From positions 1 to 17,462 of the forward strand of contig JANYAB010000288.1 in NCBI GenBank assembly GCA_025355225.1: DNA of 17,462 nucleotides, written 5' to 3'. A program made the translations under genes and the position numbers. Every line of letters begins with the position of its first letter. Positions within the stretch are counted from its first letter, which is position 1. This document shows, piece after piece, positions 8,301 through 15,770 of the stretch. The notes under the pieces were generated by a model, which was not told where the DNA came from, did not search any database, and saw nothing but the letters and a program-made list of their open reading frames with translations. This stretch comes from Bacteroidota bacterium. Its GTDB lineage: Bacteria; Bacteroidota; Bacteroidia; Sphingobacteriales; Sphingobacteriaceae.

Positions 8301-8504
8301 GTTCTGTCCGTTTTCTGCACTGATTTTATAATTCCCTTTTGAATCAGTGGCAGTAGCTTTTTGGGTCTCGACATTTAAAACTGTAACAAACTCCATAGGC
8401 TTACCTTCAATATCGGTAACAGTCCCGGTAATCTGCCGGGATTGCGCATATCCCTTACTTGCAAATAACGAAAGCAAGAGACAAAAAAGTAATAATTTTC
8501 TCAT
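5352..8504 (-). CDS. SusC/RagA-family TonB-dependent outer-membrane transporter
   Basis: Encodes 1050 residues. It imports fructan oligosaccharides across the outer membrane using TonB energy, together with the adjacent SusD. Order of parts: signal peptide (residues 1-20, ending G-Y-A), carboxypeptidase-regulatory-like domain (about 24-95, ITGTVTDIEGKPMEFVTV), the conserved NEVVVTGY segment (102-109), and a plug domain (about 115-230) with LIRGVNSLGDATPLFIIDGIP and VLKDASSASIYGSRASNGVIIVTT. The rest is beta-barrel, ending in a terminal phenylalanine (VGVNLTF) as expected for barrel assembly. Length is normal for SusC. There is no signalling (STN) domain, so regulation is through the hybrid sensor upstream rather than a sigma/anti-sigma pair. 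The gene starts 29 bp after fructokinase. Substrate is inferred from GH32 and fructokinase in the same operon. Confidence 0.98.
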   Translation of the reverse strand: MRKLLLFCLLLSLFASKGYAQSRQITGTVTDIEGKPMEFVTVLNVETQKATATDSKGNYKISAENGQNIRFTFVGVKSINVLVTADTKNLNVQFKDNQSSLNEVVVTGYTSERKKDLLGAVSVVNLSDIKNTPATSPLLALQGHVPGLYIQTDGSPTGGANRQVLIRGVNSLGDATPLFIIDGIPTTRFETFSSLNPNSISSIQVLKDASSASIYGSRASNGVIIVTTKDGGTRSDENKVTIQFSSSLTAQTEKPWQESVLSSANRGKALWQAAVNDGTDPNLTLPNIYTYNWNGNYANPSLNNVIINPLVGGSQLEPVGNTNWQNALYKTAIVESHDLTISSGNNKSGMLIDLGYYNNSGLIQFTGYNKFTARINSHTSLFNGKIKIGENLMMARTSQIGSTTDVGGASTPNLAITLAPTIPLYKTDGTYGGPIGSGYSDRNNPVDMQFLNKWNTHNQFLPFGNVYAEIEPIKNLVFKTNVGFDYQSEIDKTILPVGDEGPVRSVNSLALQQTSELSITWSNTLNYHLDFGKNKINILAGTEAIRDDYQTFGAYRTGFAVNDVNYYTLNAGSGQINNNGSATGYRLLSQFAKVNYSFADKYLASATFRRDGSSRFGSNNPYGVFPAGSLGWRIKEEDFLKNNTFISNLKLRVGAGITGNQQIGNLASYGLLQANYGTINSPLGVFPGGWLNTGTAYDLAGANTGNLPSGYVQIQAANPNLKWESTAEVNLGVDFGILGDKLIGSFDYFSRNTSNILIQPPVAGAEGEGQTEYINGASKSNKGWELILSYQNHNDNGFGYTITGNASHFHDEITKLPEDVRAAYPGDIQNTILGHSQYSFFGYVANGLFQSQAEVNAAATQPGAGPGRIRYKDLNGDGVINSLDQTWLGTSLPSIEYGLNINVNYKAFDLSVFGSGVAGKKGYDPAIALNSFIDVRNNYGPGVLNAWTPTNTKATVPALSLINLNNEDRASSYYIVNADYFKIRNVQFGYTLPKSLLSKYKIQALRFYVMGQNLIAFKSSQFLSKDPERANTFDNWPTPTSLTVGVNLTF

Positions 8505-8533
8505 TTGGTTGTTTTATTAATTGGGTTATTGGT

Positions 8534-9439
8534 TTAAAATATTTGGTTTTTAGAATCTAAATAATCAGCGATTTTATACTCCGGGCAACCTCCTTTCTTT
8601 GTGGCAATGAATGCCCCCATGGCGACTGAATTTTTTATAATTAACTGGGGATCATTCTTAAAATAATGATTAGCAATAAAGGCGGCTAAAAATGCATCCC
8701 CACTGCCGATGGTATCTATTACCTTAACCTCGGTCCCCCAGGCATTGTAGGTCTCATCGTTTTTGTAATACGAAGCGCCGAATTCGCCTTTGGTCACAAT
8801 AATTTCAGGTATGTTAAAATGCTGTTGGATAAATTTGATTTGCGATGATTCATTACAGAATGATCCTCCAAATAGTAATTGGGCCATTTCCAGTTCGGCC
8901 TGGTTAAATTTCACAATGTCTGCCTTTACTAATAACACTTCCAATAAATCCCGGTTAATAAATGGCGGGCGAAGGTTGATGTCAAAAACCTTTATTGCAT
9001 CACTCTCCAGCAATTCAAAGAGTGTGTTTCTCGAAGTATCATTTCTTGAAGAAAGACTTCCATAAATAAAATAGGTTGAAAGCTTCACCTGTTCAGAAAT
9101 GCTTCCAGAATATTTAATAAAATCCCATGCAACAGGGAATACAATTTCATAGGACACCTCATTGCCATTGTTCATTTTAGCAATTACTTCGCTGGTTGGG
9201 TATTCTCCATCCTTTTGCAGCAAATGCATTTTTACACCCCAGCTTTCAAGCAAAGACTCCAGTTTCGCGCCATTAAGATCATTCCCAACGCGGCTTATAA
9301 TACTTGCACCTACGCCAAGTTTATTTAAGTGATAAGCTACATTTAATGGAGCTCCGCCTGGTTGTGGGCCATCGGGCAACATATCCCACAGGATTTCACC
9401 GTAACATATAGCCGTGGAGTAATTTGTTTCTGATCTCAT
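8534..9439 (-). CDS. PfkB-family carbohydrate kinase, probable fructokinase
   Basis: Encodes 301 residues. Phosphorylates fructose (ATP + fructose to fructose 6-phosphate) in the cytoplasm, feeding glycolysis. The ribokinase fold is evident: an N-terminal PGGAPLNVAYHL motif (27-38) for sugar binding with the GG pair, INLRPP near 154-159, and the C-terminal PfkB signature DTIGSGDAF (242-250), whose Asp248 is the predicted catalytic base and whose glycines form the anion hole. The opening CYGEILWDMLPDGPQPGGAP is typical of bacterial fructokinases. It begins 10 bp after the MFS permease and ends 29 bp before susC, so it is operonic with both. Another 2-keto-sugar or related hexose is possible in principle, but the GH32 enzyme in the same locus makes fructose the best call. 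Confidence 0.93.
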   Translation of the reverse strand: MRSETNYSTAICYGEILWDMLPDGPQPGGAPLNVAYHLNKLGVGASIISRVGNDLNGAKLESLLESWGVKMHLLQKDGEYPTSEVIAKMNNGNEVSYEIVFPVAWDFIKYSGSISEQVKLSTYFIYGSLSSRNDTSRNTLFELLESDAIKVFDINLRPPFINRDLLEVLLVKADIVKFNQAELEMAQLLFGGSFCNESSQIKFIQQHFNIPEIIVTKGEFGASYYKNDETYNAWGTEVKVIDTIGSGDAFLAAFIANHYFKNDPQLIIKNSVAMGAFIATKKGGCPEYKIADYLDSKNQIF

Positions 9440-9449
9440 AATTCAATAT

Positions 9450-10784
9450 TTAGTGCATTATGATGTTAGTTTCGATCTGTTCAAGAGATTTCCCTTTAGT
9501 TTCAGGCATCCAGCGCCACACGAAGATTAATTGCAGTACCATCATGGAAGCGAAGAAGAAAAATGTGGTCGCACCGCCCAGGGTTTCGGCAAAATATGGG
9601 AAGCTAAAAGCAATTAAAGCTGCCATTACCCAATGCGTGGAACTGCCTAATGTTTGTCCCTGCGCCCTTACCTGGTTTGGAAATATCTCGGATATAAAAA
9701 CCCAGATGACAGCGCCCTGTGAAAAGGCGAAAAAGGCGATAAATACCATCATATATACTGGTATGGCAAAACCATTAAAATGACCGGAATAAAACGTAAA
9801 GGCCACCAGGCAAAGTGAGCAGATCAACCCGACGGAGCCAATGAGCATAAGAATCCTTCGGCCCACCTTATCGATAATATTGATCGCTAACAGCGTAAAG
9901 ATGAAATTGATCATCCCGATCCCTACTGTAGAAAGAAGAGAGGAATGTGCCCCCAAACCGGCCATTTCAAATATCCTCGGTGCATAGTAAATGATGGCGT
10001 TAATGCCTGACACCTGGTTAAAAAAGGCAAATAACATGGCCAGCACAATAGGTTTGCTGTAATGGCCTGAGAAAATACTTTCTTTTTGATGGCGATTCCC
10101 TTTATCGTCCAGCGCAGAGTTTTGGATCGATATCAATTCCTGGTCACAATTAAGCGGATTGATTATTCTTAATATCTCCAATGCTTTGCCATTTGCTTGT
10201 TTTTTAAGAATCAGCCATCTTGGGCTTTCAGGTATAAACCGGATCAGAACAAGGAATATAAAAGAAGGAAGTGCCTGAACGCCAAGCATCCAACGCCAGG
10301 ACGTATCGCCAAACTGGCTGATTAAATAATTAGATAAATAAGATATTAAGATGCCTAATACTACATTGAACTGAAATAATCCTACCAGGCGTCCACGGCG
10401 GTCGGCAGGAGAGACCTCAGAAATATAAATGGGGGCGGTCACCGAAGAAACGCCTACACCCAATCCACCTAAGAAACGAAAAATCAAAAACACATGCCAA
10501 TTATCTGCTATTGCAGTTCCGACGGATGATAATAAGTAAGCGATAGCTACGAAATAAAGTGTGTTTTTTCTTCCGAAATGATCTGATGGCCTCGAACCCA
10601 GCATAGAGCCAATAACGGTCCCTATTAAAGCAATAGATATGGTAAGTCCGTGTTCAAATACGGAAAGGTGCCAGAATTGCTGGATGGATTTCTCAGCTCC
10701 GGAAATTACCGCGGTATCAAACCCAAACAGGAAGCCCCCAAGAGCTACGACCATGGACCAGGCCAGGACTGAATTTTTTCTCAT
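9450..10784 (-). CDS. MFS sugar porter (sugar:H+ symporter), probable fructose importer
   Basis: Encodes 444 residues. Inner-membrane permease of the sugar-porter family, expected to import the fructose freed from fructan. Twelve hydrophobic segments are readable. Family marks: FLFGFDTAVISGA in TM1, DHFGRK near 68-73 (a variant of the D-R-x-G-R-R loop), ISEVSPADRRGRLVG near 121-135, PESPRWL at 185-191 before the central loop, QVSGINAIIYYAP at 257-269 lining the sugar site, DKVGRR in the second half, and PETKGKSLEQIE at the C-terminus. It is the first gene of the operon and faces the divergent regulator. A permease and fructokinase next to SusC/D also occur in the B. thetaiotaomicron levan locus. 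Substrate is inferred from this context. Confidence 0.94.
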   Translation of the reverse strand: MRKNSVLAWSMVVALGGFLFGFDTAVISGAEKSIQQFWHLSVFEHGLTISIALIGTVIGSMLGSRPSDHFGRKNTLYFVAIAYLLSSVGTAIADNWHVFLIFRFLGGLGVGVSSVTAPIYISEVSPADRRGRLVGLFQFNVVLGILISYLSNYLISQFGDTSWRWMLGVQALPSFIFLVLIRFIPESPRWLILKKQANGKALEILRIINPLNCDQELISIQNSALDDKGNRHQKESIFSGHYSKPIVLAMLFAFFNQVSGINAIIYYAPRIFEMAGLGAHSSLLSTVGIGMINFIFTLLAINIIDKVGRRILMLIGSVGLICSLCLVAFTFYSGHFNGFAIPVYMMVFIAFFAFSQGAVIWVFISEIFPNQVRAQGQTLGSSTHWVMAALIAFSFPYFAETLGGATTFFFFASMMVLQLIFVWRWMPETKGKSLEQIETNIIMH

Positions 10785-11023
10785 AAAATATATTTAGAAG
10801 TTATAATGGTTTACAGGATGCAAAGTAGGCTCTATTACGAGGTGGGGGTTATCAATTTTATTTCAAAATACTCTGAAATTTGAACGTAGCATAAAACATT
10901 GATTATCAATATGTTATTTTTCATCAAGCAATGTTTTTCAAATGAATGTTTAGTTATGTTACATCAAATCTCTGATCAGGTTACACGCGGGGTTTATTCA
11001 TACACCCAACTCTGATACCCACA

Positions 11024-11056
11024 TTTGTTAAAATGATTTCTTTATCCATATCTTTA
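11024..11056 (+). promoter_or_regulatory. Candidate Bacteroidetes-type promoter of the regulator
   Basis: TTTG at 11024-11027 and TATCTTTA at 11049-11056 are separated by 21 bp. This resembles the Bacteroidetes sigma-ABfr consensus (TTTG, about 19-21 bp, TAnnTTTG) with one mismatch in the last base of the -7 box. It would start transcription roughly 55-60 nt before the regulator's start codon. Confidence 0.4.
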
Positions 11057-11075
11057 AGGAAAGGAATTCTTTCCT
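11057..11075. repeat. Near-perfect palindrome beside the regulator promoter
   Basis: AGGAAAG (11057-11063) is mirrored by CTTTCCT (11069-11075) around a GAATT centre. It touches the candidate -7 box and would lie at the start of the transcript. It could be an operator for autoregulation or a small 5'-UTR hairpin; sequence alone does not decide. Confidence 0.5.
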
Positions 11076-11121
11076 GACCAATTATTTTCCATAAGAAACC
11101 TTAATTCGTATTTGCCAGAGC

Positions 11122-13908
11122 ATGTGTGACCGAGCTATGTTTATTAATTTTTATAAAATATTTTTTATCATTCTGTTAATTGCATTGAGTGCAGTTAGCT
11201 GTAACGAAGCAAAAAAAAAATCTGCGTATACTATTGGATTTTCACAATGTGTAGGCTCTGATCTTTGGCGTAGAACTATGCTGGAGGACATGAAGACCGA
11301 ACTCTCGCTTCACCCCGGAGTCAATTTTATTTACACCGATGCCGAGAATAATAGTGATAAACAGATCAGTCAGGTCAGTAAAATGCTTCAGGACGGTATT
11401 GACCTGCTCATCATTTCCCCAAATGAGGCCCAGCCGCTTACCCCCGTCGTAGAAGAAGCCTATAACAAGGGTGTTCCTGTTATTGTTATCGACCGTAAAA
11501 CATCCTCTTCTTTATATACTGCTTATGTTGGTGCGGATAACTATGAATTGGGTAAAATGGCAGGCCAATATGTTGGATCAACGTCAAAAGAGCAGGTCAA
11601 TGTTCTGGAGATCACAGGTCTGCCCAGATCGTCAGCTGCTATTGAAAGGGACCATGGATTTATGGACGGGATCAAAAAGTTCCCAAACGTACAAGTCAAA
11701 GCCAAAATATATGGGGACTGGTTAAAAGAAAAAGCAGAAAGTGAACTACTGAACTTCAAAGATAAGCTACCAGAGATCAACACAATATTTGCACATAATG
11801 ACAGGATGGCTTCGGGCTCGAGGGAAGTCCTCAGAAAATTAAACTATCCTGGAAAAATAAAAGTTATTGGTGTTGATGCATTGCCAGGTAGTGGCGGTGG
11901 TTTGCAAATGATTGATAGTAAAACTATTGATGCTAGTTTGCTATACCCTACCGGTGGAAAGGAAGCTATTGTAACGGCCTTTCACATACTTAATAGAGAA
12001 CCTTTTTCGAGAGAAAATATATTGCAATCACTGGTTATTGATTCTACCAATGTACAGTTGATGAAAATGCAGTGGAGCAAAATAAATAGTCAGCAAAGTG
12101 ATATTGTAAAGCAACGGTCCTTACTTGAAGAACAGCAATCTGTTTACAGGAGCCAGCAGATAGTATTAAATATTATAGTTATTTCCCTTGTGTTAGCTAT
12201 CGTCTTTGGCGGCCTTGCATTTTATTCATTAGTTGAAAACAGGAAGATCAATAAAAGTCTTGAAGCTAAGAACAACGAAATATTATTACAGCGAAATCAA
12301 TTGATAGAAATGTCGGCCAAAGCCGAAGCCGCCACAGAAGCCAGACTGAATTTTTTTACCAACGTATCACATGAATTTCGCACACCGCTAACGCTGATGT
12401 TGTCACCTCTGCAGGATATGCTCAATGACAAAAAAACAATGGCATTGACGGGAAGAAATATAACAATGGTGAATCAGAATGCTTACAGATTATTAAAATT
12501 AGTAAACCAACTAATAGACTATCGTAAAATAGAGTTTGATAAACAAACTATTAAAGCGTCTGAGAATGACCTGGTAGCATTTATCAAAGAGATCAGGGAC
12601 AGTTTTCATGTATACGCACAAAAGTTGAACATACAGCTTTCTGTTAGTACCACTGAAAAACAAATCAATGTTTGGTTCGATGTAAATATGTTGGATAAGG
12701 TCTTCTTTAACCTGATTTCCAATGCAATTAAATTTTGCGGTGAAAATGGCAAAATCAAAATTAACATTCATAAAGAGGATAATAATTACGTTTATATCGA
12801 TGTAGAGGATAATGGAGTGGGCATGTCCCCCGAAGACACATCGCTAATATTCAACCAGTTTTACCAGGCAAATAACGCACCGGTAACCGGCTCTGGAATC
12901 GGGCTCTCTTTATCAAAAGAAATTGTGCTGTTTCACCATGGCCACATCGAAGTTAAAAGTCAAAAATGGGAAGGAACTACCTTTACCGTCTCTCTGCCAC
13001 TTGGTGATCAGCATTTAGGTCCTATGGAAAAGACATTTTATAAAAATGACTTAAGCGACATAAAAGAAGGGGCCAAAATTTACCAGGCGGACCTGGAAAG
13101 AGTAGCCCCGGAAGACAAAAAAGATGTTTTTGGTCCACCAAAAGAGTTCTCCATTTTGATTATTGAAGACAATCCTGATATGCTTGAATATTTAGAAAAT
13201 AAATTCAGTGAGCGGTATGAGGTTTTTACAGCTACCAATGGCAATATGGCTATTACAAAAGCTTATGAGAAGGTGCCGGATCTGATTCTTTCAGATGTAG
13301 TTTTACCAGGTTATTCCGGCAAAGAACTGTCAGAGAAATTCAAATCGGATATCCGAACTTCGCATATACCTATCATACTTCTTACCGCACAAGGCAGTAT
13401 AGAACACCAGATATCAGGCATTCAATCAATGGCCGATCTGTATATCACTAAACCATTTAACTTTGATTATTTAATGGTTAATGTCCAAAACCTGATAAGG
13501 AACAGGGTAATCCTCAGAGAGCACTTTATAAGCGATATAAGCACTACCGAAAGGCTCCCCCTTTCAAAAAGCCTTGATAAAAAATTTGTAAATGATTTTG
13601 CAGGAATTGTTGAACAAAACTTATCTAACGATAAATTTAACGTGGATGATATTTGTAAAATAATTGGTATTTCGAGGATACAACTTTATCGTAAAGTTAA
13701 AGCGTTGCTTGGGTGTAGCATTACGGACTATATTTTAAACCGCAGACTAAAAAAAGCAAAATATCTGCTGAATAACGAAAGTTTTACGATTTCTGAGATC
13801 ACTTATATGGTGGGTTTTTCGAATCCCAATTATTTCTCAACTGTCTTTAAAGGGAAATATGGGGTTACCCCAAGTGAGTTTAAAAAGAATAATGTTAATC
13901 AGGGCTGA
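11122..13908 (+). CDS. Hybrid two-component system with periplasmic sugar-binding sensor (BT1754-like fructose sensor)
   Basis: Encodes 928 residues: sensor, kinase, receiver and transcription factor in one chain. Order: membrane/signal segment (about 7-25, with Cys27 a possible lipid-attachment site); LacI/ribose-binding-type periplasmic domain (about 36-315; YTIGFSQCVGSDLWRR, DGIDLLIISPNE, VPVIVIDRK, AHNDRMASG); coiled linker; transmembrane helix (about 347-370); HisKA with SHEFRTPLTL (phospho-His417); HATPase with N-box NLISNAIKF (530-538), DNGVGM (563-568) and GSGIGL (590-595); receiver (about 676-795) with Asp683, phospho-Asp725 and Lys777; C-terminal AraC double helix-turn-helix (about 820-922). 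Family knowledge: the levan-locus sensor BT1754 shares this layout and binds fructose. It is divergent from the fructan operon, which it presumably activates. ATG at 11137 (MFINF…) is an equally good start. Confidence 0.95.
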   Translation: MCDRAMFINFYKIFFIILLIALSAVSCNEAKKKSAYTIGFSQCVGSDLWRRTMLEDMKTELSLHPGVNFIYTDAENNSDKQISQVSKMLQDGIDLLIISPNEAQPLTPVVEEAYNKGVPVIVIDRKTSSSLYTAYVGADNYELGKMAGQYVGSTSKEQVNVLEITGLPRSSAAIERDHGFMDGIKKFPNVQVKAKIYGDWLKEKAESELLNFKDKLPEINTIFAHNDRMASGSREVLRKLNYPGKIKVIGVDALPGSGGGLQMIDSKTIDASLLYPTGGKEAIVTAFHILNREPFSRENILQSLVIDSTNVQLMKMQWSKINSQQSDIVKQRSLLEEQQSVYRSQQIVLNIIVISLVLAIVFGGLAFYSLVENRKINKSLEAKNNEILLQRNQLIEMSAKAEAATEARLNFFTNVSHEFRTPLTLMLSPLQDMLNDKKTMALTGRNITMVNQNAYRLLKLVNQLIDYRKIEFDKQTIKASENDLVAFIKEIRDSFHVYAQKLNIQLSVSTTEKQINVWFDVNMLDKVFFNLISNAIKFCGENGKIKINIHKEDNNYVYIDVEDNGVGMSPEDTSLIFNQFYQANNAPVTGSGIGLSLSKEIVLFHHGHIEVKSQKWEGTTFTVSLPLGDQHLGPMEKTFYKNDLSDIKEGAKIYQADLERVAPEDKKDVFGPPKEFSILIIEDNPDMLEYLENKFSERYEVFTATNGNMAITKAYEKVPDLILSDVVLPGYSGKELSEKFKSDIRTSHIPIILLTAQGSIEHQISGIQSMADLYITKPFNFDYLMVNVQNLIRNRVILREHFISDISTTERLPLSKSLDKKFVNDFAGIVEQNLSNDKFNVDDICKIIGISRIQLYRKVKALLGCSITDYILNRRLKKAKYLLNNESFTISEITYMVGFSNPNYFSTVFKGKYGVTPSEFKKNNVNQG

Positions 13909-14125
13909 TTATGTGGGTAATGACGACAAAATTAGTTGATGATAGATACTATTGCCTTACGCGAATATCCCTGTCGCACAGTCCTCGGGCCGCAGGGTAG
14001 TCACTGACTGACCCTGTGAGGACAGAAAACATATGTTTGGCTTACGGTTTTTGTTGTTATTTGAAATAATACTTTACTCGGCCATTATTATTTTGTTTTA
14101 CCTTAGAAACTTATCACATTAAAAC
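13909..14125. other. Intergenic region with a long imperfect hairpin
   Basis: Between the regulator stop and the YcxB-like gene. GTCCTC (13981-13986) pairs with GAGGAC (14018-14023). Inside this, GCAGGGT pairs with ACCCTGT and AGTC with GACT around an ACT loop, with one bulged G and an asymmetric bulge. It may terminate the regulator transcript, but its right half is a copy of a repeat also found at 14690-14721, so it is better viewed as a structured repeat. No other feature is seen. Confidence 0.55.
13997..14028 (+). repeat. Dispersed 32-nt repeat, copy A
   Basis: Aligned by eye with copy B at 14690-14721: both run GT-x-GTC-x-CTGAC-x-GA, then CTGTG, then AGGACAGAAA. The differences are three substitutions, two extra bases (CC) before CTGTG in this copy and two extra bases (CG) after CTGTG in copy B. 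It forms the right part of the hairpin at 13981-14023. Confidence 0.65.
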
Positions 14126-14605
14126 ATGAATTTTTCTATTACTTCAAAGTTGAATAAACAGGACTATATCAAGGTCATGTTTATAGGACTTTACAAAAAA
14201 CCAGTCTTTATAATATGTACTGTTTTTGGGCTTTATCTTCTAACGACGGTTTTTCTTGATTACTTCCATATAATAAGTTATTATCCTTCTACTCCATTCA
14301 TTGAAATATTTTGTGGATCGTTTCTTCTTTTTGCGCCCACTCTTATCGTAACGATGGCGGTTTACCAGTTTAAGTCTAACCCAAGTTTTCAAAACGATAT
14401 TGCTTATACTTTCAGTGAGGATGGAATTGTAATTCAAGGAATTACTTTTAAAAGTGAGGTTTCGTGGGCGCACATTACAAAGCAAAAAGAAATGGGTAAA
14501 TTTTTGATTCTGTATCACGGTAAGAAATTTGGAAATTTTATCGACAAATCAAAATTCTCGTCAGAACAATTGCTTTTTATAAAGACAAAAACAACAAAGA
14601 AATAA
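14126..14605 (+). CDS. YcxB-like small membrane protein
   Basis: Encodes 159 residues. Function unknown. Two hydrophobic segments (about residues 26-48 and 62-82) anchor it in the inner membrane. The C-terminal half, with YTFSEDGIVIQG, FKSEVSWAHITKQKEMGKFLILYHGKK and a closing basic stretch, matches the pattern of the YcxB-like C-terminal domain: a strand pair, a conserved W-(x)2-I turn, then L-I-L-Y. The ATG at 14126 follows AT-rich DNA with no Shine-Dalgarno, as is usual for this group. It stands alone, flanked on both sides by copies of the same dispersed repeat. Assignment rests on recalled family pattern, not on a search. Confidence 0.75.
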   Translation: MNFSITSKLNKQDYIKVMFIGLYKKPVFIICTVFGLYLLTTVFLDYFHIISYYPSTPFIEIFCGSFLLFAPTLIVTMAVYQFKSNPSFQNDIAYTFSEDGIVIQGITFKSEVSWAHITKQKEMGKFLILYHGKKFGNFIDKSKFSSEQLLFIKTKTTKK

Positions 14606-14689
14606 TTCACAATACTGGTAATCTTATTTTGGCGCAAACTGGAATTAAAACCGCTCGAACGCCTGGTTGGTAATAATTTCACCGTACAG

Positions 14690-14721
14690 GTCGTCTCTGA
14701 CAGACTGTGCGAGGACAGAAA
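14690..14721 (+). repeat. Dispersed 32-nt repeat, copy B
   Basis: Second copy of the repeat at 13997-14028, in the same orientation, 85 bp after the YcxB-like gene. Internal pairing GTCT/AGAC and a partial GTC-x-TC/GAGGAC arm suggest an RNA hairpin. The YcxB-like gene is thus bracketed by the two copies. Confidence 0.65.
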
Positions 14722-14738
14722 TTAGTAATATCGAGCAC

Positions 14739-14793
14739 TGAATTTTGAATGTTGAATAATGAAGTAACTTCGGCGTTTGACATTCAAAATTCA
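14739..14793. terminator. 14-bp perfect inverted repeat between convergent genes
   Basis: TGAATTTTGAATGT (14739-14752) and ACATTCAAAATTCA (14780-14793) are perfect reverse complements. The loop contains its own small hairpin, GAAG/CTTC (14761-14770). It lies between the end of the YcxB-like gene (+) and the end of the DinB-like gene (-), where a bidirectional terminator is expected. Its right arm runs into a string of ATTCAA-type units up to about 14812, a low-complexity pattern. Confidence 0.6.
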
Positions 14794-14847
14794 ATGTTCA
14801 ATATTCAATTCTTAACTTATAGCATACAAGCGCCTCTGCCAGAACTA

Positions 14848-15309
14848 TTAAACACCAAACTGCTTAAGGTGATGATCCAGGTGCAGGTAAGCCAGTTTAC
14901 CTATCTGCTCGCGGGTCATCTTACCAAAAAAGGGGTGGATAAAGCTGTTATCCGGCCAGTTATATTGGGGATAACTGTTAACCAGCGCAATCAGCCGACT
15001 ACGTTCTTCATTTAGATCAATGCCCGTATCGGTCACCAGCATTTCAGGGATAGTCGGGCTGTTCTTTCGAAACTCCGGCGTTTGCAATACCCTTTTTAAG
15101 ATCATCGGACCGATCAACCTACCGATCAGCGGGCGCCTGTACAACTTATTCCCGTGGATCATCTCCTCCCAAAGACGGAGGTGTTTCAGCATTTGAGCCG
15201 GACTCATCTTACCCCATAAAGGCTGGCTTTCGGCGGTAAGTTTACTCAACCTGCCGGCGAGTTTCCGGCGCTCGTCGTCATCAAATATAGTTTTCAATAT
15301 AATTTTCAT
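14848..15309 (-). CDS. DinB/DUF1569-like protein
   Basis: Encodes 153 residues from the ATG at 15307-15309; an in-frame start 11 codons further up would run deep into the preceding gene and is unlikely. Helical protein with KMSPAQMLKHLRLWEEM (first histidine-bearing helix of a four-helix DinB bundle) and, at the C-terminus, FFGKMTREQIGKLAYLHLDHHLKQFGV, the HFG-x-L…KH-x-x-HHL-x-QF pattern typical of DUF1569. The histidines of these two segments would form a metal site. DinB-fold proteins include thiol-dependent transferases, but the reaction is unknown here. The ATG overlaps the stop of the VOC gene (ATGA), indicating translational coupling. Confidence 0.82.
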   Translation of the reverse strand: MKIILKTIFDDDERRKLAGRLSKLTAESQPLWGKMSPAQMLKHLRLWEEMIHGNKLYRRPLIGRLIGPMILKRVLQTPEFRKNSPTIPEMLVTDTGIDLNEERSRLIALVNSYPQYNWPDNSFIHPFFGKMTREQIGKLAYLHLDHHLKQFGV

Positions 15310-15725
15310 TTTTCCGGATTTAGCTGTGATAAGGAGAACCAATTGCCAGAGTCGTCTTTGAATAAAGCTTCATAACCATAAAATTCTTTGGTTGGGGCCT
15401 TTTTAAATTCTACGCCTTTGCCTTTCAGCTCCTCGTAGGTCGCCATCAGGTCCTGGCAGGTAAATACCGCGGCGCCGAAGGTTCCTTTTTTTACCAGGTC
15501 CGTCATAGTTCGGGCGGTTTCCGCGTTAAACGTACTACCTTCCTTGACGGGAAATAGCGTGAGCTCCAGTTCAGATTGCCCGGGCGGCGTTACGGTGAGC
15601 CAACGTGCATCAGGCCCCATGGGGACATCGGTATGTACTTTAAAGCCCAGTTTGTTAATATAAAAATCGTATGCGCTGTCCTGATCGAGGACATACACAC
15701 ACATGTGAGTGACTTTAGTGATCAT
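15306..15725 (-). CDS. VOC/glyoxalase-fold protein
   Basis: Encodes 139 residues. Member of the vicinal-oxygen-chelate superfamily (glyoxalase I, fosfomycin and bleomycin resistance, dioxygenases). Two beta-alpha-beta-beta-beta modules are visible: MITKVTHMCVYVLDQDSAYDFYINKLGFKV at the start, then FGAAVFTCQDLMATYEELKGKGVEF and YGYEALFKDDSGNWFSLSQ at the end. His7 and a glutamate in the ELELTLF strand are candidate metal ligands of the first module. The substrate cannot be read from sequence; it lacks the full ligand set I would require to call glyoxalase I. It lies 45 bp behind the AraC-type regulator and overlaps the DinB-like gene by 4 nt, suggesting a small detoxification or antibiotic-response unit. 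Confidence 0.88.
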   Translation of the reverse strand: MITKVTHMCVYVLDQDSAYDFYINKLGFKVHTDVPMGPDARWLTVTPPGQSELELTLFPVKEGSTFNAETARTMTDLVKKGTFGAAVFTCQDLMATYEELKGKGVEFKKAPTKEFYGYEALFKDDSGNWFSLSQLNPEK

Positions 15726-15770
15726 GCTGCTTTGTTTTTACCAAAGATGGCAGCAATTGATCACTTTGAG

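Larger units (their letters stand above)
10785..11121. promoter_or_regulatory. Divergent control region between transport operon and sensor-regulator
   Basis: A 337-bp AT-rich gap from which the operon (-) and the regulator (+) diverge, so both promoters and the regulator's operator should lie here. Candidates: the palindrome ATTGAT-T-ATCAAT at 10898-10910; GTTACA repeated directly at 10958-10963 and 10980-10985, 22 bp apart or two helical turns, a spacing suited to an AraC-type dimer; CTGATCAG (10972-10979) between the two copies. On the minus strand I found only imperfect matches to the Bacteroidetes -7 motif (TACTTTG at 10821-10827, TATTTTG near 10864-10870) without a well-spaced -33 TTTG, so the operon promoter is unplaced. 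Confidence 0.55.

Noticed and set aside
11211..11222. Run of A residues near the start of the sensor-regulator, a possible frameshift site
   Set aside because: It encodes the lysines after the membrane segment and the frame is intact through 928 residues, so there is no sign of slippage.
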